Counted from the stretch's first letter, positions 47,418 to 57,330 are shown. The stretch is 64,000 nucleotides of DNA from Natronospira bacteriovora (GCF_030848495.1 NZ_JAVDDT010000001.1:124001-188000), one strand, 5' to 3'. Numbers and translations: made by a program. The notes: generated from the letters alone by a model not told the origin.

Positions 47418-48511
47418 GCATCCTGTCCTTCAATTCCCAGTACATCCTGGCGATAGCGCTTCGCTCTGGGATCCATGACCCTGCGCCAGAGCGACGGCAC
47501 GAGTGCCAGCAACACCATGCCCGCGTAGCCGGTCGGAAGCTGGGGACTCTCATCGAAATGCTGCAGCGCCTGATAGGGGGTAATGGAGTGGGCGTGATGA
47601 TGGGAGTGGCGCTGCAGATTGAAAAGAATGAAATTCGTCAGGCGCTCACTGGCATTCCAGGAGTGATGAATGCGAACCTTTTCATACCGCCCCGTCCCGG
47701 TGCGGCGACGCTCCAGACCATAGTGCTCGATGTAATTAACCACTTCCAGCAAGGTGAAGGCAATGACCGCTTGCACGGCAAAGGTCGCGGCGCCGACAGA
47801 GCCGGCCAGGCCGTAGGCCGCCATCAGGAGAAACAAAGGGCCGGCAATCGCCCAGATCATCTGGTTGCGCAGGCTCCAGAATCCACAGCCTTCCTTCTGC
47901 ATGCGTTCCACCTCCAGATCCCAGGCACTGCGCCAGCTTCCCAGCAGCGTGCGCGGAAGGAAACGATAGAAGGATTCGCCGAATCGAGCCGTGGCCGGAT
48001 CGTCCGGTGTCGCCACCCGGCTATGATGGCCCCGGTTGTGTTCAACCAGGAAATGCAGATAGGCAACGCTGATCAACAACAGCCGGGCAAGGGTCTTCTC
48101 GAACAGTCCGCGCCGGTGACCCAACTCATGGGCCACGGTAATCCCGATGCCACCGGTGATGACGCCGGTGGAGACCATCAAGCCCGCCAGGGCAATACCA
48201 TCCATTGCCTGCCCCGCACGCCACACCGCCCAGACCAGAACAGCAAACTGAACCGGCACCCAAAGGTAGAGAATCAGGCTGTAGAAACGGCTGTCCAGCA
48301 CCTTTTGCAGAACCCGCTCATCCACATTGGCCCGGTCACGCCCGACAAGGAGGTCGGCCAGGGGAATCAGGCCGAAGACGACCACTACCGGCAGAAAGGC
48401 CCAGAATCCACCCCAGGTCACTCCCAACCATAGAAGCAAGGGCAGAATGAACGGCAGCAGAAAGCCAGGCCGAATGATTCGAGCATGAAACAGGGGGTCT
48501 TTCGTTGCCAT
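47414..48511 (-). CDS. AlkB-like membrane alkane 1-monooxygenase
   Basis: 365 residues, six hydrophobic segments and the non-haem di-iron histidine motifs HELGHR, EHNRGHH and QRHSHHHA, plus NYIEHYGL typical of alkane hydroxylases. AlkB enzymes hydroxylate medium-chain alkanes with rubredoxin as electron donor. ATG 48511 follows GGAGGTG; a longer frame to 48574 has no ribosome site. No rubredoxin gene is in the window. The enzyme heads a tightly overlapping unit with DUF2147 and the GNAT-nitrilase. A related XylM-type hydroxylase or desaturase is the alternative. Confidence 0.85.
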   Translation of the reverse strand: MATKDPLFHARIIRPGFLLPFILPLLLWLGVTWGGFWAFLPVVVVFGLIPLADLLVGRDRANVDERVLQKVLDSRFYSLILYLWVPVQFAVLVWAVWRAGQAMDGIALAGLMVSTGVITGGIGITVAHELGHRRGLFEKTLARLLLISVAYLHFLVEHNRGHHSRVATPDDPATARFGESFYRFLPRTLLGSWRSAWDLEVERMQKEGCGFWSLRNQMIWAIAGPLFLLMAAYGLAGSVGAATFAVQAVIAFTLLEVVNYIEHYGLERRRTGTGRYEKVRIHHSWNASERLTNFILFNLQRHSHHHAHSITPYQALQHFDESPQLPTGYAGMVLLALVPSLWRRVMDPRAKRYRQDVLGIEGQDA

Positions 48512-48604
48512 TTTGCACCTCCGCCGGTCTTCCCGGCTCCCGGACAGTTTCAGGCCGGGATTCGAATTTGACAAGCCACTCCGCGGGCCGATTGCCGGCC
48601 CGAT

Positions 48605-49597
48605 TCAGTCCGGCGGCGGCAGGAAATCAAAGGCGGTACGATCAACATTGCCGCCGGTGAGCACGGCCACGACCCGCTCCCCGGCTTCCACACGCCCTTG
48701 CATGAGCGCGGCAACGGCCACCACACCCGATGGTTCCAACACCATTCCACTGTGCCGCAACAACAGCTTCATGGCTCCGATGATGGCATCATCGCTGACA
48801 CTCACCACCGCATGGACATGCTTGCGGATGATGGCGAGATTGCTCGTCCCGACCGTCGCCCTGAGACCGTCCGCAATGGTGGATGGCTGCACGGGCACGA
48901 TCCGCCCGGCCGCGAGGGAACGAATGGTGTCATCCGCCCCTTCCGGCTCCACCCCGACAATGCGCGCGCCCGGGCAGGCCTCGGCCAGGTAAGCCGACAT
49001 GCCCGAGATGAGACCACCTCCGCCCACCGGCGCAACCAGTGTGTCGCCGGGCCCCAGATCCCCCAGCTGCGCCAGAATTTCCATTGCCACGGTGCCCTGG
49101 CCGGCCATTACCCGGCCATCCTCGTACGGGTGTATGACGGTGGCGCCGGTATCGGCCACAACGGCCTCCAGTGTCGCCACCCGACTGGCCATGGTGGGCT
49201 GGCATTCGATGATCCGGGCACCCCAGCGGCGGGCCGCTTCCTGCTTGGGACGGGCTGCACCCTCGGGCATGACGACGTGGGCCGGAATGCCGCGAAGGTG
49301 GGCCGCTCTTGCCAGCGCAGCGGCATGGTTGCCAGAGGAGTGGGTCGCCACACCCCGCCTTGCAGCCGCCGGGGACAGCGAAAAAACGGCATTGCAGGCA
49401 CCACGGGCCTTGAAAGCACCACCCGCCTGAAGGTTTTCACATTTCAGAAATACCCGCTGCCCCACACTCGCATCAAGGGCGGAGAAATGCCTGAGCGGCG
49501 TGCTCTCTACATGGTCTCGGATACGATCGGCGGCGGATTCCACCGATTTTCGGTCCGGCCAGGCCGTGATGTCCGTTTTTGCCATTGTTCTGCTCAT
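48605..49597 (-). CDS. PLP-dependent threonine/serine dehydratase or racemase
   Basis: 330 residues of fold-type II PLP enzymes: KCENLQAGGAFKARGA with the Schiff-base Lys, THSSGNHAAALA, and the glycine loop VAPVGGGGLISG. It resembles catabolic threonine dehydratases and serine racemases and lacks the ACT domains of biosynthetic IlvA. ATG 49597 and ATG 49585 are both possible starts. It follows the DUF938 gene after 14 bases, so orn, DUF938 and this gene may be co-transcribed. Confidence 0.87.
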   Translation of the reverse strand: MSRTMAKTDITAWPDRKSVESAADRIRDHVESTPLRHFSALDASVGQRVFLKCENLQAGGAFKARGACNAVFSLSPAAARRGVATHSSGNHAAALARAAHLRGIPAHVVMPEGAARPKQEAARRWGARIIECQPTMASRVATLEAVVADTGATVIHPYEDGRVMAGQGTVAMEILAQLGDLGPGDTLVAPVGGGGLISGMSAYLAEACPGARIVGVEPEGADDTIRSLAAGRIVPVQPSTIADGLRATVGTSNLAIIRKHVHAVVSVSDDAIIGAMKLLLRHSGMVLEPSGVVAVAALMQGRVEAGERVVAVLTGGNVDRTAFDFLPPPD

Positions 49598-49611
49598 CCT
49601 GGCGCCTCATT

Positions 49612-50208
49612 TCAAAATCGTCGAAACACGATCAGGCGATTGTTGGCCGGCATTTCGCGCACCTCGAGCAATGCGAGATCGCAGGAGCGGGCCAGGGCCT
49701 GCAGCTCATCCAGGTCACGCAGCCCCATTCCCGGGTCCTGTTGCTGAAGCTGACGGTGAAAGGCGAGGTTGCTGTCGCTGTTATGTCGCCCATGGCGGGA
49801 AAAAGGGCCGTAGAGAAGGAACAGCCCGCCGGCGGAAAGCTGTCGGCCGACTCCGGCAAACATCCTCTCCACGGCATCCCAGTGCATGATATGGGCCGTA
49901 TTGGCGGAAAACACGGCATCGATCGGGATGTCGGGCCACGGATCCTGCATCAAGTCCAGACGATGCGGGCCCTTGAGGTTCGGAAGTGCTGCCTGGCTCA
50001 CCCAGGCCCGGATTCCTTCCAGGTTTTCTGCCCGGTCGGATGCATGCCAGACGAGATCCGCCAGCATGGAACAGAAATGCACCCCGTGTTGACCACTGCC
50101 GCTGCCGATTTCAAGCACGGTGGCCGGCATGGGAAGCAGGGCCTGCAATTCCCGGAGAATGGGCGCCTTGTTGCGCTCACAGGCCGCCGAAAATGGACGT
50201 TCGCGCAT
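49612..50208 (-). CDS. DUF938 family methyltransferase-like protein
   Basis: 198 residues with the SAM-binding motif VLEIGSGSGQHGVHF and the DUF938 block FSANTAHIMHWDAVERMF and GPFSRHGRHNSDSN. The family looks like class I methyltransferases but the substrate is unknown. ATG 50208 lies inside the orn stop (TTGATG) with GGAG upstream, so translation is coupled to orn. Confidence 0.88.
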   Translation of the reverse strand: MRERPFSAACERNKAPILRELQALLPMPATVLEIGSGSGQHGVHFCSMLADLVWHASDRAENLEGIRAWVSQAALPNLKGPHRLDLMQDPWPDIPIDAVFSANTAHIMHWDAVERMFAGVGRQLSAGGLFLLYGPFSRHGRHNSDSNLAFHRQLQQQDPGMGLRDLDELQALARSCDLALLEVREMPANNRLIVFRRF

Positions 50209-50774
50209 CAAGGCTCCAAATGAGGCACATCCAGGCGCAGGAAATGTTCCCGATAATGCTTCAGTTCCTCAATGGAATCCCGGATGTCATCAAGGGCCAG
50301 GTGGCTGGATTCCTTCTGAATGCCCGCCGCCACCTGGGGAGCCCAGCGTCGGGCCAGCTCCTTCAGGGTGCTCACATCCAGATTGCGATAGTGGAACCAG
50401 GCCTCCAGTCGGGGCATTTCCCGCGCCAGAAAACGCCTGTCCTGGCATATGCTGTTGCCACACATGGGTGAAGCCTTTTCGGGCACCCACCGTTCCAGAA
50501 AGGCCAGCGTCTGCCGCTCCGCCTCGGCGACCGTGACATCGCTGCTGCGCACCCGCTCCACCAGCCCGGACTCTCCATGCTGACGGGTATTCCATTCATC
50601 CATCGCGTTCAGCACCGTTTCCGCCTGGTGAATGGCCAGAACCGGCCCTTCCGCCAGAGTGTTAAGATGCTTGTCAGTAACAATGGTGGCGATCTCGATG
50701 ATATGGTCCTGCTGCGTATCCAGGCCGGTCATTTCGAGATCGATCCAGATCAGGTTATCGCGATCCGCTGCCAT
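50208..50774 (-). CDS. orn: Oligoribonuclease
   Basis: A 188-residue DEDDh 3'-5' exonuclease degrading two- to five-nucleotide RNAs, including pGpG from cyclic-di-GMP turnover. The motifs [20 protein letters not shown] and the terminal [18 protein letters not shown] are present. ATG 50774 is chosen over 50786 because GAGG lies just upstream of it. It is divergent from rsgA, as in many gammaproteobacteria. Confidence 0.96.
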   Translation of the reverse strand: MAADRDNLIWIDLEMTGLDTQQDHIIEIATIVTDKHLNTLAEGPVLAIHQAETVLNAMDEWNTRQHGESGLVERVRSSDVTVAEAERQTLAFLERWVPEKASPMCGNSICQDRRFLAREMPRLEAWFHYRNLDVSTLKELARRWAPQVAAGIQKESSHLALDDIRDSIEELKHYREHFLRLDVPHLEP

Positions 50775-50867
50775 GACGATCCTCATATTTGATTGAGCTC
50801 AGCATTCATTCTATCAGTGAAGCACCAGTGGCTGTCCTGATCCAGCTCCGGGAGCGAAAACCAGACC

Positions 50868-51794
50868 ATGTCGGCAAGCGAGCAATGCATTCACGGCCAG
50901 GTTCTGGCCAGCTATGGCAGCCATGCCCTGGTGGACTGCGAGGACGGCGAAAACCGGGAGTGCAGCATCAAGGGCAAGCGCCTGAGGCCGGTGGCTGGTG
51001 ACCGTGTGAGCATTACTCTGGCCGACAATGGTGGCGCCGTGATCGCCCACATCCATGAGCGGGAAAGTGAACTGGCCCGTCAGAGCGGGGGTGGCCGTCA
51101 TGCCCAGGTTCTGGCCGCCAACCTGGATACCCTGGTCGTCGTTATCGCCCCGGAACCCTGGCCGGAACCAGGGATTGTGGATCGCTATCTGGCCGCTGCG
51201 GAACACCTGGGCTTGCAGGCCCTGATCGTCCTTAACAAGATCGATCTCACGGCGGACGAGGAACCCGACTGGCTGTCGGAATTCGAGACGCTGGGTTATG
51301 GCGTCTTTCGTACCTCGGCCGAGCGCGGAACCGGCCTGGATGCCCTGCGCGCCCGCCTCGCGCGCCACACGGCCAGTCTGGTGGGGCAATCGGGCGTGGG
51401 CAAATCGAGTCTGCTCAACAGGCTCATGGGGGAAGCCATTGCGCGTACCGGCGAGATATCGGATCGCAGCGGCGAGGGGCGGCACACTACCACCACCGCC
51501 TTCCTTCACCGACTGCCCGGGCAGCCCGGGGGGCTGATCGACTCACCCGGCGTGCGCGATTACCACCTCCCGCCGGTGCCCCCGGAACGGGTTCCCTTCC
51601 TGTTTCGGGAAATCCGCGAAGCCGGCAGCGGCTGCCGTTTCAACAATTGCCGCCACCGCAACGAGCCAGGTTGCGCTGTCATGGATGCAGTGGATGCCGG
51701 CGCCATCGCCCAGCGCCGATATCGCAGTTTCCTGCGGCTGCTGGAACAGATGGAAACCATCGGGGAAAGAAATCCGGGCCTGTTTCCGCGCTGA
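50868..51794 (+). CDS. rsgA: Small ribosomal subunit biogenesis GTPase RsgA
   Basis: A 308-residue circularly permuted GTPase assisting late maturation of the 30S subunit. It has an OB-fold N-terminus, G4 LNKID, then G1 GQSGVGKSSL and G3 DSPGVRDY in the permuted order, and a zinc site in CRFNNCRHRNEPGC. The length is slightly shorter than E. coli RsgA at the N-terminus. Confidence 0.96.
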   Translation: MSASEQCIHGQVLASYGSHALVDCEDGENRECSIKGKRLRPVAGDRVSITLADNGGAVIAHIHERESELARQSGGGRHAQVLAANLDTLVVVIAPEPWPEPGIVDRYLAAAEHLGLQALIVLNKIDLTADEEPDWLSEFETLGYGVFRTSAERGTGLDALRARLARHTASLVGQSGVGKSSLLNRLMGEAIARTGEISDRSGEGRHTTTTAFLHRLPGQPGGLIDSPGVRDYHLPPVPPERVPFLFREIREAGSGCRFNNCRHRNEPGCAVMDAVDAGAIAQRRYRSFLRLLEQMETIGERNPGLFPR

Positions 51795-52421
51795 TCAATC
51801 CGCACAACTCAGGTGAAACCAGTGCCAGGGTTCCGGAATGATGCCCTTGCTGTTTCCACGCGGATAGGATTCACGGAAGCCGAAGTCCGCGGCATGGCGA
51901 TGGAGCCATTCATATGCCCTGGTATGGCGAAAGGCCGCACCCAGCTGTGGTTGCTCCTCGCTGGCAAGGTCGACGGCACAGCCGCTGTGATGCTCGCTGT
52001 AGCCCGGCAATGCGATGGAGGCGAAAACCCGTTCCGGCGCGCGCCCTTCCTCAAGACGCCGTCGAATCAGATGTGCCTGGTACTCCGCAGATCGATAACT
52101 CGAAACCACCAGAAAGCGAACACCATCCTCTCGCGCCGCCTGATCCATGGCATGCCAGGCCTCCGCCGCTGCCGGGGCCAGGAAATGCTGTCTGCCGTAG
52201 GCATCCCTCCCAATGGACTGGAGCACATTCGCCTCGTAATGAAATCGCAGGCGTGACCGCGCCGCCGCATCCGGATGGATGCCCAGCCATTGATGCAGGG
52301 CAGAAACATGCTTGTAAAAGGCGAGACCACTTGTCCCTAGCTGTCTGTCAGGACTTACGGCCAGCAGCTCTGCAGGCAGGCAGAACAGCGCGGCCAGCAC
52401 CAGCATCAACCGGGCGGCCAC
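51795..52421 (-). CDS. VanY-like D-alanyl-D-alanine carboxypeptidase (M15B)
   Basis: 208 residues with an export signal (LMLVLAALFCLPAELLA) and the M15B zinc motifs SSYRSAEYQ, SEHHSGCAVDL and EPWHWFHL. Such enzymes trim peptidoglycan peptides in the periplasm. The probable start is GTG 52421, overlapping the end of the HIT gene by 16 bases. Confidence 0.88.
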   Translation of the reverse strand: MAARLMLVLAALFCLPAELLAVSPDRQLGTSGLAFYKHVSALHQWLGIHPDAAARSRLRFHYEANVLQSIGRDAYGRQHFLAPAAAEAWHAMDQAAREDGVRFLVVSSYRSAEYQAHLIRRRLEEGRAPERVFASIALPGYSEHHSGCAVDLASEEQPQLGAAFRHTRAYEWLHRHAADFGFRESYPRGNSKGIIPEPWHWFHLSCAD

Positions 52422-52753
52422 TTCAGACTCCGCCCCCCGAGCACATGCAGGTGGATATGAAAGACGCTCTGCCCCGCCCCTTCACCACAGTTCATTACGA
52501 CTCGATAGCCCGAGGACTCAAGCCCCTCGATTCGCGCCACTTCCTTGGCGGCCAGGAACATCTCTCCAATGAGCATCCGGTCATCGGCCTCGATGTCATT
52601 GATGGTGGCAATGGGCTTGCGGGGAATGACCAGCACATGGGTCGGTGCCTGAGGGTTGATATCCCGAAAGGCGACAACCCGCGAATTCTCGTAAACGATA
52701 TCCGCATCCATCTCGCCACGGGCAATCTTTCCGAATATGGTATCGTCACTCAT
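52406..52753 (-). CDS. HIT family nucleotide hydrolase (HinT-like)
   Basis: 115 residues with the histidine triad HIHLHVLGG and the upstream DINPQAPTHVLVIP and GYRVVMNCGEGAGQSV segments characteristic of HinT. HinT proteins hydrolyse purine nucleoside phosphoramidates and aminoacyl-adenylates. ATG 52753 matches the family start (DDTIFGKI). It overlaps the VanY-type gene. Confidence 0.93.
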   Translation of the reverse strand: MSDDTIFGKIARGEMDADIVYENSRVVAFRDINPQAPTHVLVIPRKPIATINDIEADDRMLIGEMFLAAKEVARIEGLESSGYRVVMNCGEGAGQSVFHIHLHVLGGRSLKWPPG

Positions 52754-52888
52754 GCTGGAACCATCCTCGATAGGCACTGGGAAGGATCAGCATAACCTTT
52801 TGAAAAGCCGCAGAAAAGCACCTGATTGGCCGATATGCCCGCAAAACTGTCAAGATCGGCTTTTTACGCTGGCGGGAAAGGACAAACC

Positions 52889-54112
52889 ATGAGAAGCCGT
52901 CGACACATCGCCACCACCTGGATCCTGGCTTCCACCCTGGGTGCCCTGGTGACGGCCTGTGCCGGTGTCAAACCGGCACAAGAAGTGGTGTCCACCGCGC
53001 CTGCAGAGGAGGTGACCCTGCGCCCTGTCTTCAACTCGGCGCTTTTCGAACCTCTGCCTGCCGTGCCCTCGGCAGGGGAACTCACCAACCCCAGCGACCG
53101 CCAGTCCCGGGAGTTTCTTTCCTTCTACCACGCAGAGGAACGACGGAACGTAGACGGACATCGGCGTTTGCGTGATTACCTCGAACGGCGACTATCGGGA
53201 TTCGACTACCGGCATGACACACTTGCCGTCAGCGAGGCACTAGAACTGGGACAGGGAAACTGCATGTCCCTGGCCGCAGTGACCTATGGCCTTACCGAGC
53301 TCGTCGGACTGGATATCGAATTCCAGCTGGTCAATACGCCCCCTGTCTTCGACCGGGACGAGCGAACGGTCGTCAGCAGCAACCATGTGCGAAGCCGGGT
53401 CTTTCAACCGGATTACGAACCAGCCAAGGGACACTTTCCGCTGCAACGCCCACACATTGTGATTGACTACTTTCCGAGCCGCCGCGGTATCGGAGGGCGT
53501 CGAATCAATCAGGATGAATTCCTGGCCATGTTTTACAGGAACCTGTCGGCCGAGGCACTGCTGAACGACGACCCATCCGCTGCCTTCGCCTTTGCCCTCG
53601 AAGCGCTGGCACACAAGGAAGCCTACCCCGATGCACTGAACCTGCTGGCCATCCTGCACCGGCGAGCGGGCGATATCCGCACCGCCGAAGCCATATACAA
53701 CTACGCCGTCAATCAATCCGGCGATCGGGTTGATCTGCTCAACAACCACATCAACCTTCTGCGTGCAGAACAACGCCACCAGGAGGCGGACATCCTTGAG
53801 CGCAGGCTGGCTCAATTACCGGACGACAACCCCTTTCGGTGGATTGAACTGGGTGAGCAGGCTCGCCAGCAGGGGGCCTACGCACAGGCCCTGAAGTGGT
53901 TTTCCCTTGCAATCGAGCGGGCACCGTATCTTCACGAAGGCTATTGGCGGAAGGCGGTGGTTCTTGCGCAGATGGGGCAGTACCAGAGAAGTGCCGCGGC
54001 CCTGTCGAAGGCAAGCGAACTCGCTCATCGCCCGAATGATCAGCGCAAATACATGAGCAAAATGCAGACATTGACCGAGGCCGGAATACAGGATCGGAAT
54101 CCCTCGCCCTAG
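52889..54112 (+). CDS. Lipoprotein with transglutaminase-like and TPR domains
   Basis: 407 residues from ATG 52889 (AAGGA upstream). A lipoprotein signal ends LVTAC. Residues about 85-200 look like a transglutaminase-like cysteine-hydrolase domain: ELGQGNCMSLAAVTYGL carries the candidate Cys, VSSNHVRSRV the His, and HIVIDYFP a candidate Asp. The C-terminal 190 residues contain four or five TPR repeats (FALEALAHKEAYPDALNLLA, YAQALKWFSLAIERAPYL). I infer an envelope enzyme or adaptor; the substrate is unknown. It converges with recR. Confidence 0.75.
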   Translation: MRSRRHIATTWILASTLGALVTACAGVKPAQEVVSTAPAEEVTLRPVFNSALFEPLPAVPSAGELTNPSDRQSREFLSFYHAEERRNVDGHRRLRDYLERRLSGFDYRHDTLAVSEALELGQGNCMSLAAVTYGLTELVGLDIEFQLVNTPPVFDRDERTVVSSNHVRSRVFQPDYEPAKGHFPLQRPHIVIDYFPSRRGIGGRRINQDEFLAMFYRNLSAEALLNDDPSAAFAFALEALAHKEAYPDALNLLAILHRRAGDIRTAEAIYNYAVNQSGDRVDLLNNHINLLRAEQRHQEADILERRLAQLPDDNPFRWIELGEQARQQGAYAQALKWFSLAIERAPYLHEGYWRKAVVLAQMGQYQRSAAALSKASELAHRPNDQRKYMSKMQTLTEAGIQDRNPSP

Positions 54113-54128
54113 GCGGAACGCCCCCGGC

Positions 54129-54722
54129 CTACAGTTGAATCCGTCCCTGAAAAGCGTGGGAGAGCGTGCCGCCATCCACGTACTCGAGCTCTCCCCCAAT
54201 CGGAACGCCATGGGCAATGCGGCTCGTCCGAACGCCGTGCGCCCTTGCAATGTCCGTGAGATAGCTGGCGGTCGCCTCCCCCTCCACGGTGGGGTTGGTG
54301 GCCAGAATGAGCTCCTCCACCGTGCCATCTCCCAGGCGGGATTCCAGCAGATCGAGGCCCAGTTCCTCCGGGCCGATACCGTCCAGTGGCGATAGATGCC
54401 CCAGGAGCACGAAGTACAGGCCCTGATAGGCCGTCGCCTGCTCGATGGCCATGACATCGGCCGGACTTTCCACCACGCACACCAGCCCCTGCTCCCGCCG
54501 GGGATTGCGACAGATCCCGCAAATGTCGTCATCGCTGAGCATGCGGCAACGCCCGCACTGGCCGACCTTCTCCAGGGCAGCGGACAGTGACCTGACCAGC
54601 TGCTCACCGCCGCTTCGATCCCGCTCGAGAATATGGAAGGCCATGCGCTGGGCCGAACGTGGCCCCACGCCGGGCAGGGCCTTGAGCGCTTCGATCAGCG
54701 ATTCCACATGGCGTGAGAACAT
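54129..54722 (-). CDS. recR: Recombination mediator RecR
   Basis: A 197-residue RecR with an N-terminal helix-hairpin-helix ([17 protein letters not shown]), a four-cysteine zinc finger ([16 protein letters not shown]) and a Toprim domain ([28 protein letters not shown]). With RecF/RecO it loads RecA on gapped DNA. It lies 13 bases after ybaB in the standard dnaX-ybaB-recR order. Confidence 0.97.
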   Translation of the reverse strand: MFSRHVESLIEALKALPGVGPRSAQRMAFHILERDRSGGEQLVRSLSAALEKVGQCGRCRMLSDDDICGICRNPRREQGLVCVVESPADVMAIEQATAYQGLYFVLLGHLSPLDGIGPEELGLDLLESRLGDGTVEELILATNPTVEGEATASYLTDIARAHGVRTSRIAHGVPIGGELEYVDGGTLSHAFQGRIQL

Positions 54723-54735
54723 CCGGTCGGATCCT

Positions 54736-55065
54736 TCAGAATGGCAGTTTCATGCCCGGTGGCATCATGCCGCCCATGCCGCCGGCCATCCCTGACATTT
54801 TCTCCTGGGTGGTTTCCTCCACCTTGCGCACGGCATCGTTGAAGGCCGCCGCCACCAGGTCCTCGAGCATCTCCCGATCATCGCCCACCAGGCTGTCATC
54901 GATACGAATGGCCCGAACCTCATGGCGCCCGGTCAGCACCACTTCCACCATGCCGCCACCGGCACTGCCGGTCACTTCTAGCTGCGCCAGCTCTTCCTGC
55001 GCTTTTTTCATCTGCTCCTGAATCTGCTGGGCCTGCTTCATCAGGCCTCCCAGTCCACCTTTCAT
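54736..55065 (-). CDS. ybaB: Nucleoid-associated protein YbaB/EbfC
   Basis: 109 residues, with the characteristic [31 protein letters not shown] helix and [21 protein letters not shown] strand pair. EbfC-type proteins bind DNA as dimers. Located between dnaX and recR as in most proteobacteria; the C-terminal tail is methionine- and glycine-rich. Confidence 0.96.
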   Translation of the reverse strand: MKGGLGGLMKQAQQIQEQMKKAQEELAQLEVTGSAGGGMVEVVLTGRHEVRAIRIDDSLVGDDREMLEDLVAAAFNDAVRKVEETTQEKMSGMAGGMGGMMPPGMKLPF

Positions 55066-55118
55066 GGTCTACCTCCACATGTCAGAAAATGGGTCTGCCA
55101 AGGGCCGGCGGCAAGGCG

Positions 55119-56849
55119 TCACTGGCTGTTCTCACCCGCCTGCTGGCCATTGTCGTCCTGGCGATATCGAATGGCTTTGGGCTCCGCCCCGGGGCCGAAG
55201 GCTTCCTGCAGCGCCTTCACATTCGGATCCCGCTCGATCGCCTCGCGGGCTTCCTCTTCCCGTTGTTCAGTGCGTGCAGCCTGGCGTCGCGCGGGCGTAT
55301 CCTCCACCGCACGCTCGACGCGGATCTTGAGTTTGACCGGCTTGCCGCAGAAACGGCTCAGGCCCTTCTCGAGCCGCTCAAGGGCACCGGCCGTTCGCAG
55401 CTGCTCGGCGGCCTTGTCCAGGCTCAGGAGGGCCGTGTCGCCGTCCCAGCCCTCCAGACGCGTGTTATCCGCGAGCTGGCGGGCCAGACCCCGGAGACCA
55501 AGCGCATCCACCACCGCATTCCACCGCTCCGGGGCCGGCAATGGTCGGCCAGCGCCGGGTTCGGCATCGGAGGAACCGCCCGGAGCGGGCTTCGCGACCG
55601 CCGGTTTCGAATCCCCGGCCGGGCTGCCACCCGGTTCGGAGGCATCCGGAACCGGCTTCCTGCTCGCTTCCAGCGGCTTCGTTCGGGCAGGGCTCGCCCC
55701 TGCCCCACCCGTGGCCGCTGCGGCCCGGCTCCGTTGGGGCTGGCCACCCTCATGGTCACTGCCAGCCGTGGCCGGACGGAAAGCCAGCATGCGAAGCAAT
55801 GTCATCTCCAGGCCGGCCCGGGTATCTGGCGCCAATGGCAGATCCCGTCGACCCTGTATGGCAATCTGGTAATACAATTGGACATCTTCCGGCGATATCC
55901 GCTCCGCCAGGGCCTGCAGACGCTCCCGTCCATCCCATTCATGGCCGGCCTCGGGCACCATCTGCAGCACGGCCATTCGCTGCAGGGCAGTGGCCAGTTC
56001 ATCCAGCACGCTGAGATAGTCCGGTGCCCGGGTATCGAGCTCCTCCACTGCCCCCAGCAGGGCAGCGCCGTCCTGATCCGCCAGCGACTCAAGCAGGCGA
56101 AAAACATCGTCTCTTGCCACGGTGCCGAGCATGGCGCGGACATCCACCTCGTTCAGCGCGCCGCCGCCGAAGGCAATGGCCTGATCCAGCAGGCTCAGAC
56201 CGTCCCGCATCGAACCATCCGCAGCCCGGGCCACCAGGTCCACGGCGCTTTCCTCGGCCGTCAGACCTTCCGCGGATATGACACGCAGCATCTGCTCGCG
56301 AATCACGCTCACCGGCAGACGCTTGAGATTGAACTGCAGACAGCGTGACAGGACCGTCACGGGCAGTTTCTGCGGATCCGTGGTCGCCAGCAGGAATTTC
56401 ACGTGCGGCGGCGGCTCTTCCAGGGTCTTCAACAGGGCGTTGAAGGAGTGGCTGGAAAGCATGTGGACTTCGTCAATGAGATAGACCTTGTAGCGCCCGC
56501 GGGTGGGCGCGTACTGGACATTGTCCAACAGCTCACGGGTGTCGTCCACGCGGGTGCGGGAAGCCGCATCCACCTCGATCAGGTCCACGAACCGCCCTTC
56601 GCTGATCTCCCGGCAGGCACTGCACTGTCCGCAGGGCGTCGAGGAAATGCCTTCCTCGCAGTTCAGCGATTTGGCCAGAATTCGGGCGATGGTGGTCTTT
56701 CCGACGCCGCGGGTTCCCGTGAACAGAAAGGCGTGGTGCAGGCGATCATTGTCCAGTGCATTGATCAGCGCCCGCAGGACATGTTCCTGCCCCGCCAGCT
56801 CGGAAAACGTTGCGGGGCGATACTTTCTGGCCAGTACCTGATAGCTCAT
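55119..56849 (-). CDS. dnaX: DNA polymerase III subunit gamma/tau
   Basis: 576 residues. The AAA+ module has Walker [15 protein letters not shown], a zinc module [16 protein letters not shown] and Walker [11 protein letters not shown]. Residues about 365-450 are an Ala/Pro/Gly-rich linker, followed by the tau-type domain V. I see no A-AAA-AAG slippery site of the E. coli kind, so a separate gamma form made by frameshifting is not evident. 4.5S RNA lies upstream, ybaB downstream. Confidence 0.96.
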   Translation of the reverse strand: MSYQVLARKYRPATFSELAGQEHVLRALINALDNDRLHHAFLFTGTRGVGKTTIARILAKSLNCEEGISSTPCGQCSACREISEGRFVDLIEVDAASRTRVDDTRELLDNVQYAPTRGRYKVYLIDEVHMLSSHSFNALLKTLEEPPPHVKFLLATTDPQKLPVTVLSRCLQFNLKRLPVSVIREQMLRVISAEGLTAEESAVDLVARAADGSMRDGLSLLDQAIAFGGGALNEVDVRAMLGTVARDDVFRLLESLADQDGAALLGAVEELDTRAPDYLSVLDELATALQRMAVLQMVPEAGHEWDGRERLQALAERISPEDVQLYYQIAIQGRRDLPLAPDTRAGLEMTLLRMLAFRPATAGSDHEGGQPQRSRAAAATGGAGASPARTKPLEASRKPVPDASEPGGSPAGDSKPAVAKPAPGGSSDAEPGAGRPLPAPERWNAVVDALGLRGLARQLADNTRLEGWDGDTALLSLDKAAEQLRTAGALERLEKGLSRFCGKPVKLKIRVERAVEDTPARRQAARTEQREEEAREAIERDPNVKALQEAFGPGAEPKAIRYRQDDNGQQAGENSQ

Positions 56850-56974
56850 GGGATGGAATGCTTCCGCCTGAAACCGGGCCGATTACTCTACCACAGGGAT
56901 GATGGTGCGAAGCGCCCGAAAACACCCCGGGGAAGGGCTGAATCCGATCTGGGGGTTCATGCCTCAAGAAGGGC

Positions 56975-57086
56975 GGCGGCCCGCACCGGCTGATCTCCGG
57001 CACCCGGCGTCACCGCTACCGCTGCTCCCTTCCGGGCCTGACGGGGTTTGCGGCTGGCCGTCGCGAAGGAGCCGATACGGACCACC
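56975..57086 (-). ncRNA. ffs: 4.5S signal recognition particle RNA
   Basis: On the minus strand the conserved apical SRP core GTCAGGCCCGGAAGGGAGCAGC and GGTGACG-type internal loop are present. The ends GGTGGTCCGTATCGGCT and AGCCGGTGCGGGCCGCC pair over 17 base pairs with G-U wobbles, which fixes the approximate ends. The about 112-nt size fits bacterial small SRP RNA. It lies directly upstream of dnaX, as in many gammaproteobacteria. A TACAGT about eight bases before the 5' end may be the -10 box. Confidence 0.93.
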
Positions 57087-57217
57087 ATTGAACTGTATCG
57101 CGGCGGGGACGGCGAAAAAGGCCGCCAGCGCGATTGAGGGCAGCGATTCTAACATCCGGCGGGCGGATTGTCCTGCTCGGAGGGTTGCGGGGCGAGATTT
57201 TGCGGGTTTTGGGGTGG

Positions 57218-57256
57218 CGATTACGATTACGATTACGATTACGATTACGATTACGA
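57218..57256. repeat. Hexanucleotide repeat (GATTAC)6, third locus
   Basis: Six perfect GATTAC units at 57219-57254, the same hexamer class as the arms of the two hairpin elements near 10 and 12 kb. It is preceded by GCGGGTTTTGGGGTGG, similar to their junction sequence. Only one arm is present here, so this looks like a partial element. Confidence 0.8.
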
Positions 57257-57304
57257 ACTGGGATTCAGGCTGGGGTGGATGGTTCCAGGCGAGCCATTGC
57301 CGGA

Positions 57305-57330
57305 CCTCCCTCTCCGCCACACATAAAAAA
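57305..57330 (+). repeat. Inverted 26-nt copy of the tRNA-Ser 3' end
   Basis: The 26 bases here are identical, in opposite orientation, to 57496-57521, the last part of tRNA-Ser including CCA and its T-run flank. The copy ends exactly where the inverted-repeat element begins at 57331. Confidence 0.85.
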
